A stretch of DNA of 64,000 bases from Polydactylus sextarius (taxonomy: Eukaryota; Chordata; Actinopteri; Polynemidae). A program made the position numbers and the translations under genes. How positions within the stretch are numbered: the first letter of the stretch is position 1; each line of letters starts with the position of its first letter. The stretch lies in contig CM028919.1 in assembly GCA_016801845.1 (NCBI GenBank), forward strand, positions 13,639,501 to 13,703,500, in the 5' to 3' direction. This document shows positions 31,201-43,504 of this stretch, in pieces. The notes under the pieces were generated by a model. The model was given only the letters and a program-made list of their open reading frames with translations, was not told where the DNA came from and did not search any database.

Positions 31201-34200
31201 ACAAGTGTATGCAGTTGCAGTCCATTCACCAGGGTCAGATGACAGCATGTCTGGTTTGGCAGACCAGCTTTTCATGTCAGGAACTAGCAAGTGTTTGGGA
31301 ATTCTTCTGGTTTCCTTCCCAACTCTCAGAAGAACTGGATTTTTGCATAATACGCACTGTGAATGTCAGTGTGTTTGGTGTTGTACACTAACTTCTGCAA
31401 ATAGTTTTTGATGTGATCTGTTTCCTGTGCTCCTTTGCTTGACGTAATTTTTCTTAACATAGTAGGTATAACTCATGACTGACTCAGTGCACTGTAGACA
31501 ATAACAATCAAACAATGTCTGACTAAATCAGACCTGTGGAACACAGCAAAACCCAAGTCTCTAATGACTAGCAGGTCTTTGTTATTTTTTTGACCATGTA
31601 AGTAGTGATTTGTGTATTTCATATGTTTAGATCTTAACCCTGGGAGACGGTCAGCTCTGGGAAAACAACATGGAAAAGACTTCTCACAGTCAAATATCCT
31701 GCTTTAAGTGTTTTGAGGGGGTTTGTGTAAATAGGACTCAGTCAGTTGAACAGTAAAATGATTTCCTGTTACAAGCGCAGTGGTTTGCTGATGAACATCA
31801 AGAGCGACACGGCAGGAATTGGCATCACATAACACACAAACGGAAACAACATGGAAGAATTTTCAGCGCATGTTTTGGGCACGCTACATGCGACACAGTT
31901 TCATTATTCCCATGTGGTAGAGTGATGGCGCTTTTCAGCATATGTCATTTTTCAGAAGAGGAAAAGATCGTTTACTTTGAAGAAGTGTCTTTCTTCAAAA
32001 TTTCACAGGCCTTTAAATACACATAAGTAATTTCTTACCATCTCTGAAGTGAACAGTAACATTATCTTTAATATGGTTATCACTGCAGAAAAACCATCTT
32101 TGTGCCTTGACTTTAAGATTGTAGAACAAGTGTGGGAAATTTATGACTAATCTATATAAGCATACCTTATTATTACTATAAATCATCTAAGAGTCAAGGA
32201 ACTGAGGTATAAATGACCTTAACCATTTCATTAAATCTAATTAAATTGAATTGACATTAAAAGTCATCATTTCTGGCTCTTTTTTCGTAAGTGCAGATTA
32301 GATATGAGCCATGCTGGATCTCCTCTGTGTTAAACACATACTGAGTACAGTATTACAGAGTTAATGGGACAGATAATTGACAGTGAACCATAGGAGGTTA
32401 ATAATAGATGCTTAATTGACTCCTATCAATTTGTTACACTGAACATCACTGTCTAAAGATCTCATTTATCCAGAGAGCAGGCATATTCCCAGCAATAGCC
32501 ATATTTCCTTTTTTATGATCAGCACTTTTAGGATACACAAAGACAGTGAGGTACAGTATGAACAAGAGCAGTGCAAGACCATAAAATACAAAACAACTCA
32601 ACAAATTAAAGGGATAAAGAGAATATGTATGCATATATGTAATATACATATAAGACAAATGCTTCTTCTATGGTACAAAGTATGTAGGAAGACACTTGGG
32701 ATTTAGACATGATCTTTATATCTCTCCAGCTTAATTAAAATTTATCAGCCATTAAAAAATCTATAAAGGCCATTATGTATATGAGCATATGTATAATTTA
32801 TAAACTTTATTTTTGAATGCAAAATGTTTGTGCATGTGTACGTGTTACTTGATGTTTTGCCACTTCCATCCATCATACTGTATATTGTCTACAAAACAAC
32901 ACATAAAAAGTCTAAAAGCTGCATACAAAAAGAATAGGATTGTTATGTACTATATACACGACTTCATCATCTGCTCTGTGCTGCATATACTCTGGACAGG
33001 CTGACATGTTCAAAGCAAGTGCGTATGAGAAGTGTTTCCCACTGGAGTATGAATTTGTCCATCAACAATGAGGAAGTGAGAGTTTATTTTTTCTGACGCC
33101 ACTAGACAGAATATGGCAGACCTGACTCTTCAGTGTGACTGGTGAATATGACAGGTCAGCTACTGTCCCAGGCCCTCTAAGCTCTTTGGAAGACCTCCGC
33201 TGTTTATACATATCTGTTTCACCTTTTTCCTCTTAAACAATTAGTGTGCAGGCCAAGAGGAAGCCCGTCCTGTGAGAGTTGCACATTCCAGCCAATGTGG
33301 CCAACTGTAGGACATCATGGTCATTATGTACATGGAGAGGGTAGATGTGAATGGACACATTTCTAGTAATGCAATTTACATGTATTTGTTTAAAAAATGA
33401 AAACTGTAGATAAAAAAAAAAAACAGCAACACCAAATTTTTATTTGATGGAGAGAATTCACATTATAGGATGAAGTTGAAACAATTAAATAATAAATACC
33501 CCAGTCTTCTCCTTCTTTATGTCACTTAATCTCGCAGTAATTTTATGCACTGGAGACTCATCGACTCATAATTTGAATGAATGTAAAAAGTGTGCATTGG
33601 AGTACAGGGATGGCAGTGTGCCATGCATCACTCAGAGGACTTAAACAGTTTGAGAGCAGACTGATAGATGAACCTTGCTGGAGATATGTGACTGGATGGA
33701 GAAGCAAAGGTGCTGGAAGGTTGAGAATATTAATCATAGCAATTATTGAAAGTGTTTTTCGCTGACATCATCTTGCGGACCCATATATCAGCCAGGAGCA
33801 GCATGCTTATGACTTAGTGATACAGGCTGAGTGGAGGACATTGAGCTGTAAAAATTAGCAAGTTACACCGCGTGAAAAATGAAGCCATCAGAGAGCCATA
33901 AGCAGCCAACATTTGTTATCCCAAAGAATTCATTTCAGGAAGTAGGCTTTGTGGACGTTATTGTTTGTGTTGTATTGTCTTTACAGTGAAATGTATTTCA
34001 TAACAGATTTACATTTATTGCGTTGGCCATAGGTGTAGTTGCTTAGGAAGTAAGTGTGCTACAAGAAATAACAACAGCTGTACAGTATTTCATATCCACA
34101 GGAAACAAAATAAGTACAGACATAAGCTGATAATGTCAAAGATTCACACGCAAGTAATCTAAAAATGTCACACAAGTGTATGTGCGCAAATGTTAGTGTC

Positions 34201-35204
34201 TTCTTTGTTCTGCAACAGGAAGAGGTAGATACAAGACTCTTGAATCAGTGCTTTCAGGGCTGGAAGAGACTTCCTTAAGTGGAAATGAGCCGCAGTAGAA
34301 CATTCACAGTCACTGACGGAGTTAGTTTAACACTGAAATTTGTAGGAAAATACGTAGCTGATCCCAGTATGATGTTTGTCTTGCATTGTGTGTCTCTAGT
34401 GTGTCCAGGTATTTAGAGCTGAGAAAAGAGCTCATGGCTTTCCAGTGAAGGTTCATATCTGAAAACAAGAAGAAAATGGAGGTTTCAGTAACTGAACTAC
34501 ATCAAAGAAAGTATTAATGTGCATTTCATTTGGTCCTCATTCAGCTGTTTGACTGCAATGAAAGAATCACATACTTCTTTTTATGTGACACTTATTTATA
34601 CAGTGTACCGCTCTTTCGTCATGCTCTGTGTAAGTCTGTGCAGCAATCCTACCCTCCCTAAATTTAAGATGTTGTAAACACACCGCAGTCTTTCTGCTCT
34701 TTTGGGTCCCTGGGTCTCTTACGTCTCTCCTGCTGCTCACAGCTGCATCAGCTCCTCTGGGCAACCGCCCAATTGGCTGGGAGTCTGCTGCCCTGACCCT
34801 GAACCCTGGATATGAGGGGTTAGCCAAGGGCCAGCACAGAGACTGAGGGTGGGTGTGGTGGCGGAGGTCAGGATGGGGGAGGTGGGAGGGTAGAGACAGC
34901 TATTAAACACAACAGAGGAAGGCCCATCAGGATGTGTCTTTTATAGCTGGCTGGTACTTGAAGGCATCAGACCCCACTCCCACAGATGAGAGGCAGGCTA
35001 GCAGATGAATCCTGTAAGGCTGGAAATGATGGGGTCAGGGATTTTACAAGGTCAGGACGAGGTTAGTGGAAGGTCAGGGACTCAGTAATCCCTCCTTTTC
35101 AGTCTAGGCCATTGCAAGTGTGTTAACTCTGCCACACCAGGGCACTCAAACAGTACGTATTAACATGGCTTACGACCTAGATGACACAAGAAAAGAGACA
35201 GATA
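28201..35204. other. Intergenic, no gene supported
   Basis: A 159-codon frame at 28469-28948 reads through a GC-richer stretch but is proline- and leucine-rich and matches nothing I know. The block 29730-29880 is complex and GC-rich (it includes GGGGCGCCGCGGGCCGC at about 29787-29803), with ATTAAACA and CAATCA words, and might be regulatory. A short duplication of GTGAACAAACAAA lies near 30820-30850. The rest is AT-rich. I see no RNA gene. Confidence 0.5.
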
Positions 35205-35345
35205 TTAGTCTCTTACCTGCCAATAGTTTTTAAGAAAGACAACTAGATACCAGCTAGCTTAGCTTAGCATAAAGACCAGAAACAGGATAACATCTAACCT
35301 GACTTTTCCCAAAGGCAGCAAAATACAGTTAGAAGCACAGATTAG
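35205..35345 (+). repeat. Teleost interspersed repeat fragment (AGCTTAGCTTAGCATAAAG type)
   Basis: The words CAGCTAGCTTAGCTTAGCAT (35252-35271), AAAGACCAGAAACAGG and CCAAAGGCAGCAAAAT occur in order. I know this combination as a highly abundant teleost repeat that usually reads 'agcttagcttagcataaagactggaaacagg ... gtccaaaggtaacaaaat'. This copy differs at several positions. Its family name and precise ends need a repeat-library search. Confidence 0.65.
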
Positions 35346-35796
35346 TGAACTGAGCGTTCTGGTAGCAGGCTGCAGTGGCCAATATGGTTTGATTTCATGA
35401 GCTTTAATGTCCGAAACACAGACCTAAAAGACAAACCATAAACAAACACTGAAATTGGGGAAAAAAAAGGAAAGGAGAACATGCAATTTCTTCTCTTTTC
35501 ATAAAACAATTGCTGTTGACGTTAAAAGCTGGAGCTGTCATTTAACACGCCATCTGTGAAAGTCGTCAGCACAGTCCCAGCTCACAGTTGCAATATCATG
35601 TAATGATGATATGTTGACTGAGATTGTTGATTTTTAAACCACAGTGAAATGTATCGAGCTCAAGGGCTCACCACAGGCATGCACATAAAATATGGTTGAT
35701 TTTAAAGTAAACTTTGTAGTTAATAAACTAAAACTTTTTTTATTACTGTAACCCACATCCACAAACACACATTCTTACTAAAAATCTGAATGTGTG

Positions 35797-35825
35797 CATC
35801 ATCATCATCATCATCATCATCATCA
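35797..35825. repeat. (CAT)n trinucleotide microsatellite
   Basis: This is about 29 bases of CAT/ATC units. Confidence 0.95.
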
Positions 35826-36553
35826 CCCTCCAGATGACCCCATCCCTCCGACACCTCCTACGCCTTCACAGCCCTTCCACACTCCAGCCCACTAAACTCT
35901 CCTGCCTTACACTGCCTCATTCCTTGTTTCATTTTCATTACAGCCCTCCTGCGGGGACTTGAACTTGTCGCCCCGCCTGAACTGGGGTGACAGCTCACTA
36001 AATCACTGCCTTTTAGTGGTGCTGCCCCCTTTTTTATACACTTTAATCACCAGACTCCAGTAACCGGGAATATTGGGCCCAGTGTATGGAATTCTCCTCA
36101 TAAAAGAAGAGGCAGAGGCCACTGATGTGCTTCTCATGGCAGAATCGCTGCTAGAATTCATCTTGTTCTTGCTGAGACGGTGGTGGGGAATTGATGGAGG
36201 CGGGGGCTCTTTCTTACGGGTGACAATCAATCGCTCAGGATCAACAGGTTTTAGGCCGTAAACCTGAGGTCATCTCCTATCTAGCCGACAGTTTCTCATC
36301 TGGCGATGCCGGTGTTAATGCTGCTGGGAGGCCTTGGATTTTGTTTGTTATTTATGGTTAGTCACAGGTTTAGAAATGGTTCTGAATGATCGGAGGCTAT
36401 CTTTCACATAGGGGCTGTCACAGCTTTAAAATTGTTAACCCTCTGTGTACACACTGTGGCAGAAGTGATGCAAGCTGGACGTGTGGACAGAAACATTTGT
36501 AAATATAAACATTTTAATGTAGAATTGATCCATTTTTATCTCTTCTGCTTGTG

Positions 36554-36554
<1 letters not shown>

Positions 36555-36599
<45 letters not shown>
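36555..36599. repeat. (CA)n microsatellite
   Basis: This is an uninterrupted CA run of about 45 bases. Confidence 0.97.
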
Positions 36600-36601
<2 letters not shown>

Positions 36602-39600
36602 ATACAGTTTCATTCCCTTTTTCTCAATGCTCATCCCTCCTCTGTCCTCCTCCTCCTCTCCCTGTATTTCATCTCCAACCCAGCATTAATCCTTATCCTC
36701 CCTAAGGAAACCCACTTCGTGCAGCAGCGAGGGTATTTAGAGCCAGTGTTGACATTGGACAGCACGTTAGACAAATATCCCCAACTCAAAACCACAAGAC
36801 AAATGGCAGACCCAAGCTCGCTGTGTTCTGGCAGTGAGTTTGCTGGTCTGGCTTAACTGTGGCCAGCTATTCAGCACAGGTGACGTCTTACTGCAAGAAA
36901 AAAAACTGACCACTAAAGAGAGTAGGTGGACAGATGAAAGAAAATATGGGGGCAGAGAGAAAAAATGAGGAGAGATGGATAGAAAATGGAAGGAAAGAAA
37001 AAAGATGTGTGATTAATGTTAAAACTAAAGCTCAGTAACTAAATATTAGGATGACATTATCACCACACAACAACTGAAAAAGTGAAACTGGTAGCATTAA
37101 CACTTTGTTGGTGGCTCAAATCATTTGTTAAAGATTATATTTGATCTGTAAAATTTAAGGAAAAAATAATAATCTGTGGAGGGTTTTTAGACAACCAGCG
37201 ACTCCCACAGACAACCAGGTGGTGTCTTTGATTATGGGTGAACATTACATCATTTCAAGGTGAAAACAAACACTTACCCACACACAGACAGCGCTCACAT
37301 GCAGACAGGGCCCTGTGACTGTGACAAGCTATCCTCACACACTCAACACATAACCACACGCACACACGCAGACAGCACACGGCACCGCACACACACACTT
37401 CAGAGATATGGGGCCCGTTTTGACAACCGCCAAGTTGACTTGGCATTGGTTGGAACGACGTGATCCAAGAAAAGCAAAGCAGACCCACGAGAGGGCTGGG
37501 GCTTTTGTGTTTGTGGAGTGTCACACTTCATCACGAGGGAAACCCATAACAGGCCCAGGAAGACCTTTGAAGCTATGGGAGGGGTGTGTGGGAATCGCCT
37601 CTGTGGCTACCTCTGATGTCAACTCCAATATTCTGATTGCAGGCTATTTCCTGGATTAGGATTGTGTTTGTCGGCTGAGGGGGAAACTGTCTGAGGATTG
37701 TATATCAGAGAGCAGATGAGCTAATTACAACATCCAACCAGACAATTTACAGATTAAAATGTATTTCACCAACACTGGCTATTGTAATATTTAGTCAGTT
37801 CAGTTACTATATTTATTTACCCATTACTAGCAGCCAAAAATATATCTCCATAATGTACCTTGATTCATCAAAGATGCAAGAAAAATAATGGTTTGTTTAT
37901 ATATCAACATGAGGGGTGATTTATGAAATACACACACACACGTGTGTCACAGGCTTGTAATGGTGGTTTGACTAAAAATAGGTATATGGATGATTTTTTT
38001 TTTTTTTAAGTTTCTATTATGGGCTTTGGGTTGCTTAGCAACTAAACTAAATGTCCAGTGGTTTGGATTTCTAAGAGTGTCTCTGTAAACCATTATGCTA
38101 AAGATCATGTATGTAGAACAGTGTTTGGCAGCTGGGTCAGGTGATAGCAGTGCGTGCAGTTTGCTTTGGCTGCTTCATAATTAGTGGAATGGTGGTGTAC
38201 TTTAATGGACCACATCCTTTTGGCTGCAGCTTCACAGGGATCAACCACTGAAGCCATAATTTGATTCTAGGATGCGAAAGGCAGGGCAAGACAATTTCAA
38301 ATCAAGGAGAAATATTCAGGAAATTGCATTTGTACTTGATGGTTAGCTGGTTTGTACATTGGAAAGTTCTTTTTCCTGTAGTGTAAAGGTCAGAGACTCA
38401 TTTTTTAATTCATTCTGAAAACTGATTCATGCACTAATCCTCCTTGAGACAGATTGACAATGATTTAATGGAGAGTTTCAATCAGCTCACAGTTCAGTAT
38501 GACACATGATACAGGATTCATGCCTGGATATGATCATAATATTTAATTTGAATGTAAGCAAACTATTAAGATGGTAATTTTTTTCTAATTTATTATTATT
38601 GAGCTATAAAATGTGCAAAAGTTGTGTTTTCGAGACTCATCATGTTTTTAGTCTTAAGTCTTACTAGCAGCATGACTCCATGGATCAGTCAGGCTGCAGG
38701 TTGGTTGGTCCACCACTTTGATGCAAACTGAAATATCCCAACAACTAGAGGATGCATACTGAGACAAGAGCAGATCAACACAGGAGGCTTTGACAAATCC
38801 TGATAATATGAATTATTATAATTTTTAATTTAAGGCTGCAATTAGGTAAAAAAGCCAATTTGTACTTTCTATGGTATTAGTATTTAGCTCAAAGCACCAC
38901 TAAGCTCTAAGTACAACCTTATACAGAGGACTAAGGTTTATACAACAAATGTCTGAAGCTGATTGGAAATGTTTACCAGTTGGCTACAAAACCCAATTTG
39001 CTGCATTAAATTACTTTGAATAAAAACAATGCAGAGGCCTTCACACGCATAATTTATTGTTTGGTTTTGTTGATATTATGATATTTTTTTTTTATTTCAA
39101 ATTAGTCTCCATTATACAGATTATCATATATTACAGATATGAAATGAGGTACCGCTTAATTATATGGACGTCAAATCAATTCAGGTTGGATCAAACTATG
39201 AGATGTAAATCAAAGTAGCACTGAATCAGCACTGTTTTTAAATGGATCTGAAAGGCACTTTTCTGAGCTGAGATATTTATAATTTTGAAGGCAAAATAAT
39301 AGTTATCATCTAAATGATCTCAGGGCTTTCACAAAAGAGCAGTAGCTTATGAGGCAAAACATTTTTCATCCATTTTAATGCTTTACGTAGTTTAGAAGCC
39401 AAATGGAACCAGGGTAAAAGCCAGATTTTCGTTGGGGGATTCAGAGGAAAAAAAGCTCAATTACTGTTTGCAGACTGGGGCTGTTGTTAAGGACGGTGCC
39501 ATGATCAAACACAATTTGGATCAAACCGCGACTTTATTTCACATTCTCTCACATTTCCAATCAAGGACCGATTAGCCTCAGACATTAATGAGCCTACTAA

Positions 39601-42600
39601 TCCATTTGGGCCCCTCGTGATAACAGTTAATTGTCTGTAAAAATGTGTACAGATCCCCGTTTGGGTTGTTTACTAACTGATTTGGATGTGGTTAGGCCCT
39701 AAAGAGGTATCATTATGTTGATAGTTCTTTGGAAAATGAGCCCCTGATGGAGGCAACACCAGAGTGGAGTAGAGTTAAGAATACTCAGGACTGCTTTAAA
39801 CCGTTGCTCACTTGTGAGCAAATTTATCACAATCTTAAGATAACATTTGGCTGTCATCTACCCTCATTAAACTTCATTTATAATTAGAGTTTTCTGTTTT
39901 GCTCACTGCAGTATAGCGAAGGAGGTTAAGATTTTTTTACATAAACCTCAGACATTTGGAGTGACTTTGATTCACATTGTAGGGCCTAGGGGGAAAAGTG
40001 TGGAAAATGGACGAGGGGATGTTCCAGGCAAATGGCTTAATTTGGAACGGCATCCTCTGTGTCCTCTGCTTCATGTTTGTGGCCGAGTTGAAACTTAAAT
40101 CCAAATTACAGTAAAATTGAAATCCAATTTGCATTCTGCACAAAGTCAGAATAAGAATTGTATATTGGCTTGAGTTGTAGCAGAAAGTTCTGTTTGACAG
40201 CAGTTGCTAATGTTTAGTCAAATGAGAGGAAATTGGGGTTAGGGTGACGAGGTTTAGAGTCTGTGTTCCCATGTGTTCCTGAATTTTATGTCAATAATGG
40301 TCTCTCACATGTCTTTCACAGAACGTAATCATATAATGGTTGATTCTGATGCTCAGTGTCGGGGTAAAATTCACCGTAAACCAATTCCAATAATAATCAC
40401 TGTCACTGGAGAGGATCTGTTTTGCAGATACAGTACTTTTGTACTTAACTTAACTTTGCTTAATGTTCACATGAAAAGAAATGCAAGAATTTTAAACACA
40501 AACAAAATACAAGATGTTGAAATTGCTATATAATACAATAGTAAATATATTACTGTATGTTTCTAAAACACAATACACAATGCAATCATTATTCTCAGAA
40601 CTGAAAAGAATAACCTTCTATTGTTTAACGTTTAACATTTATTAGTGAACATTTTAAGACTATATATATAAATGTATATACACACACATTATATTTCCAT
40701 GTTCACTGTTGACTGTCTGATCAATAAAAAGCTATTATTCTGGACACATTACTGAAAAATGTTTTGAAAATAGCAACAATCCTCTATTCCTATTTGGACA
40801 GAAGAATACATGATGCTCTGTGTAACATGCAGCGTACGCAGCTGCTTTGTCATGTTGTTGAAGGGACCAAGTGTGTATGTGTGTTTGTATTCTGGCCACT
40901 CAGCGTACAACCTTGGCTGGCCTGTTCTGACACCCAATTTATCGTCTTGTGATTTGAGGCCTTAGTTTCTCATTACACACAAAGTTTTTGTGTCCTTGTG
41001 CGACAAAAATTAGTTTGTGTGTCTGTGTAAATCACCTGTCATATGCACATGCTCCTTTAAGAAAAGGCCAAGGGTGTCATTTGATTCCTGCTGCCTTGCT
41101 TTCATATTTATGCGTCTCATATTCACGTCCATTGGCTGTGTCTCAGTTGGGCTATCCATCAACACTTTTTATCCCCATCGTACCAACAATACGGACATAA
41201 AACGCTCTTTTACGTCAGCAAAATGCTGCCACAAATAAAACCAGAACAACACATCTCTTTATTTGTCAGAGTAATAAACTACATAAATTAAAACTGATAA
41301 GTGACAAAAATTTGCATTAGTCATATCCTGTGTGCTGTGTTTTAATGGAAATTACCAGAGGCAGTGAGGCTGTATTGTAAAGCATTACCCACAAAATTGG
41401 AAAACACAGGTGATATATTAATGAGTTTACAAAACTGAAGGACAACCAGACCCAGGGGGATGTGGCCTGCTCTCTCCAAGACGAGGCCATTTTTCAAACC
41501 AACATGTCAAAGAAACAGTTTGAAAACTGTATCACTCATCCTGTCAAATGAAATTTCAAACATGTTGTGAAATAATCATTTTTATGAATTTATTTGCAGT
41601 TTTTGTTCAGCCTTTTTGTAGGTTTATATCCTTATTGTAGCCACATAAGCTAAATAATAATAGACTATTTCCCCTTATTAAATAAGAAGTCAATGTGCAC
41701 ATTGAATCTCTATTTTAAGTTGTATTACAAATTTTATTTACTTATGTTTTTGAAAAAATTAGAAATAAATCAAATGATATGATATGATGATATGCACTGA
41801 ATCAAAAGTATATTCACACATCAGAGAAGTAACCTACATTCCCAGGGTTTACTGCCTTCATCTGCATCACAACATAAATGATGCTCATATGCAGGTTGTA
41901 GATTTTGTCACATATTCAGGAGGAATAAAACAAAAACAAAAAAGGGAACCTAGTTAAAAGCGATGGGATGAAGAGACGTCGCTCTCAATTTTGTACTCTC
42001 AAACAAAATCAGTTGCCTTTGGCCTGCTTAGGGGTAGAAGGTGAGGGAAGCACACAAAAGCAGTGCAATTATTCTGCTCTGGCACAACAACAGAGAGCAA
42101 AAAGAGCATCAAAGGCTTTCCTCTGAGCAAAATAGGGCTCCCTCAGAGGAAAAGCGCAACCTGTGTGTGAATACCATTGCATGGACTTTAGGTCCTCTCT
42201 CGAGACTCAAGAGGCAAAGGATGTGTGTCAAAGTCTGTATTAGAGATACTGTGCATAGTCACGGTGATTATGTTACATTATGGCAAACATTGTCAGAAAT
42301 ATAAACGGAATTTTTTAGCCTTTGCTTTCCTGCACTAAACATGGTAAGTCCATGAGAGCTGAAATATATTTGTGAGATTTTTGTTTGTTTGCTTGTTGAA
42401 AATGTGACATTTCACATTAGAAATTATTCATTTTTTTTCTTTAAATTTAATTACATACAATATTATATATTTATATGTAATGTTGTGTCCATTAAATTGA
42501 GGCGTTCAAATGTGACGTCTTATGTCATTCAACTCGATGTGAAATACTTTCCATATTTAATTAACATGCCACATGTCTTTCTTATGTGACAGTTTTACTT

Positions 42601-42665
42601 GTTTATCATAGTTTTATTTTCATAATTCTTTTGCTATGATTAATAATGTAATAATTTTAAATCAA

Positions 42666-42669
<4 letters not shown>

Positions 42670-42713
<44 letters not shown>
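42670..42713. repeat. (AT)n microsatellite, about 390 bases before the dph6 start codon
   Basis: This is a self-complementary AT run of about 44 bases. It can extrude as a cruciform and marks the upstream edge of the likely dph6 promoter region. Its position is the only reason to suspect a role. Confidence 0.97.
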
Positions 42714-42715
<2 letters not shown>

Positions 42716-42869
42716 CTTCTTTAAATTTGTGAATGTTTTTCACACAGTCTCCTATAGTACAGGCCACAGTGTTATTATACTGTTATTGTTCACTTTGGAC
42801 AACATAGTTCGTCAATTAAGCACTTATGATAGTGTAATATTATTTATAATAATGATAACTGTCTGTTAA

Positions 42870-43098
42870 GCGAAACTTGAAATCCATATTTTTGATTTCA
42901 TGGACATCGAGACGACTGGGATTGATTTTCCATCAGGCATATTAGAGGACACCTTGGTGGAAAGAAAGGGTCCTGCAGAAACCCGGAAGCTTAACTCACA
43001 TGTTGTTGTGTGTATTAACCGGTTGCTACGCACAGATATCACATTGTGTTTTATTGTTACTTGATTTTTTTTAGTGTCATTGAGCCAAAAATAAGAAG
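42870..43098 (+). promoter_or_regulatory. dph6: Likely dph6 promoter and 5' untranslated region
   Basis: This is the sequence just before the dph6 start codon. CCGGAAG at 42983-42989 is a standard ETS-family (GABP/ELK-like) core, common near start sites of housekeeping genes. GGTTGCTACGCA at 43021-43032 resembles one half of an RFX X-box. I see no well-placed TATA box, in keeping with a housekeeping promoter. The transcription start itself cannot be located by eye. Confidence 0.4.
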
Positions 43099-43121
43099 AT
43101 GAAAGTAGTCGCGTTGATAAG
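43099..43121 (+). CDS. dph6: dph6 coding exon 1 (diphthine--ammonia ligase, N-terminus)
   Basis: The exon encodes MKVVALI plus two bases of Ser8, the first beta strand of the PP-loop ATPase fold. The start ATG has A at -3, and an in-frame TGA lies at 43081-43083, only 18 bases upstream, so no longer N-terminus is possible on this exon. The exon ends AG|GTAGCC, an acceptable donor. The split codon (AG + T) is completed by exon 2 to give SGGKDS, the nucleotide-binding P-loop that defines this ligase family. Dph6 uses ATP and ammonia to amidate diphthine on the modified histidine of eEF2, the last step of diphthamide synthesis, in the cytosol. The tiny exon is supported by its exact phase match and by its similarity to the known vertebrate protein start. 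Confidence 0.88.
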
Positions 43122-43412
43122 GTAGCCGCGCTTCTTTACTGCAACTTTCTCATGCGTGTCATTCATGTTTTTGTTAGCATAGCAGTAACTGAATCCCTCA
43201 CGTGTCACTGTAAACAAACGCTAGATGATTTGTTTCTAGAGCATCTTTCACCACTGACACAACTACAAATTGTCTTTCATCGCTGAATATTAATACCGTT
43301 GCGTCACATTTCCCACATCGCTACCCGAACACCCCTGATAACGTGCAGGTCTGCATCTTAATGAGTCAAAACACACTTTACCTCTGTGCCTATTTCTCAT
43401 GTTGTGTTCCAG
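43122..43412 (+). other. dph6: dph6 intron 1 (291 bp)
   Basis: This is a short GT-AG intron in phase 2. The donor is GTAGCC, and the acceptor GTTGTGTTCCAG follows a pyrimidine-rich stretch. It holds no recognisable element. Confidence 0.85.
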
Positions 43413-43504
43413 TGGGGGCAAAGACAGCTGCTACAACATGATGCAGTGTGTTGCTGCTGGGCACCGGATCGTAGCTCTGGCCAACCTGCGTCCTGCTCAT
43501 ACAG
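43413..43504 (+). CDS. dph6: dph6 coding exon 2 (PP-loop ATP-binding motif)
   Basis: This 92-base exon completes Ser8 and then reads GGKDSCYNMMQCVAAGHRIV followed by ALANLRPAHT, ending with one base of codon 39. SGGKDS (residues 8-13) is the PP-loop that binds the ATP phosphates in the adenine nucleotide alpha-hydrolase superfamily. The sequence matches the vertebrate DPH6 N-terminus closely. The acceptor is TTCCAG and the donor is G|GTGAGG. Joined to exon 1 it keeps the frame. The stretch between LRPA and the next exon's DELDSY seems a few residues shorter than I remember in mammals; an alignment would confirm that. Confidence 0.96.

Larger units (their letters stand above)
35346..42669. other. 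Intergenic, microsatellites and a candidate regulatory stretch
   Basis: No gene is recognised. Two microsatellites here are listed separately. Interrupted CA repeats lie at 37270-37400. The stretch 39420-39720 is complex and free of simple repeats, with two GATCAAA words and several ATTAG/TTAATG homeodomain-like words. The rest is AT-rich DNA up to the AT tract that precedes the dph6 promoter. Confidence 0.5.

Noticed and set aside
35930..36035. tRNA-like stretch (GGGGACTTGAACTTGTCGCCCC)
   Set aside because: It resembles the T-arm side of an antisense tRNA or SINE, but no full cloverleaf can be drawn.
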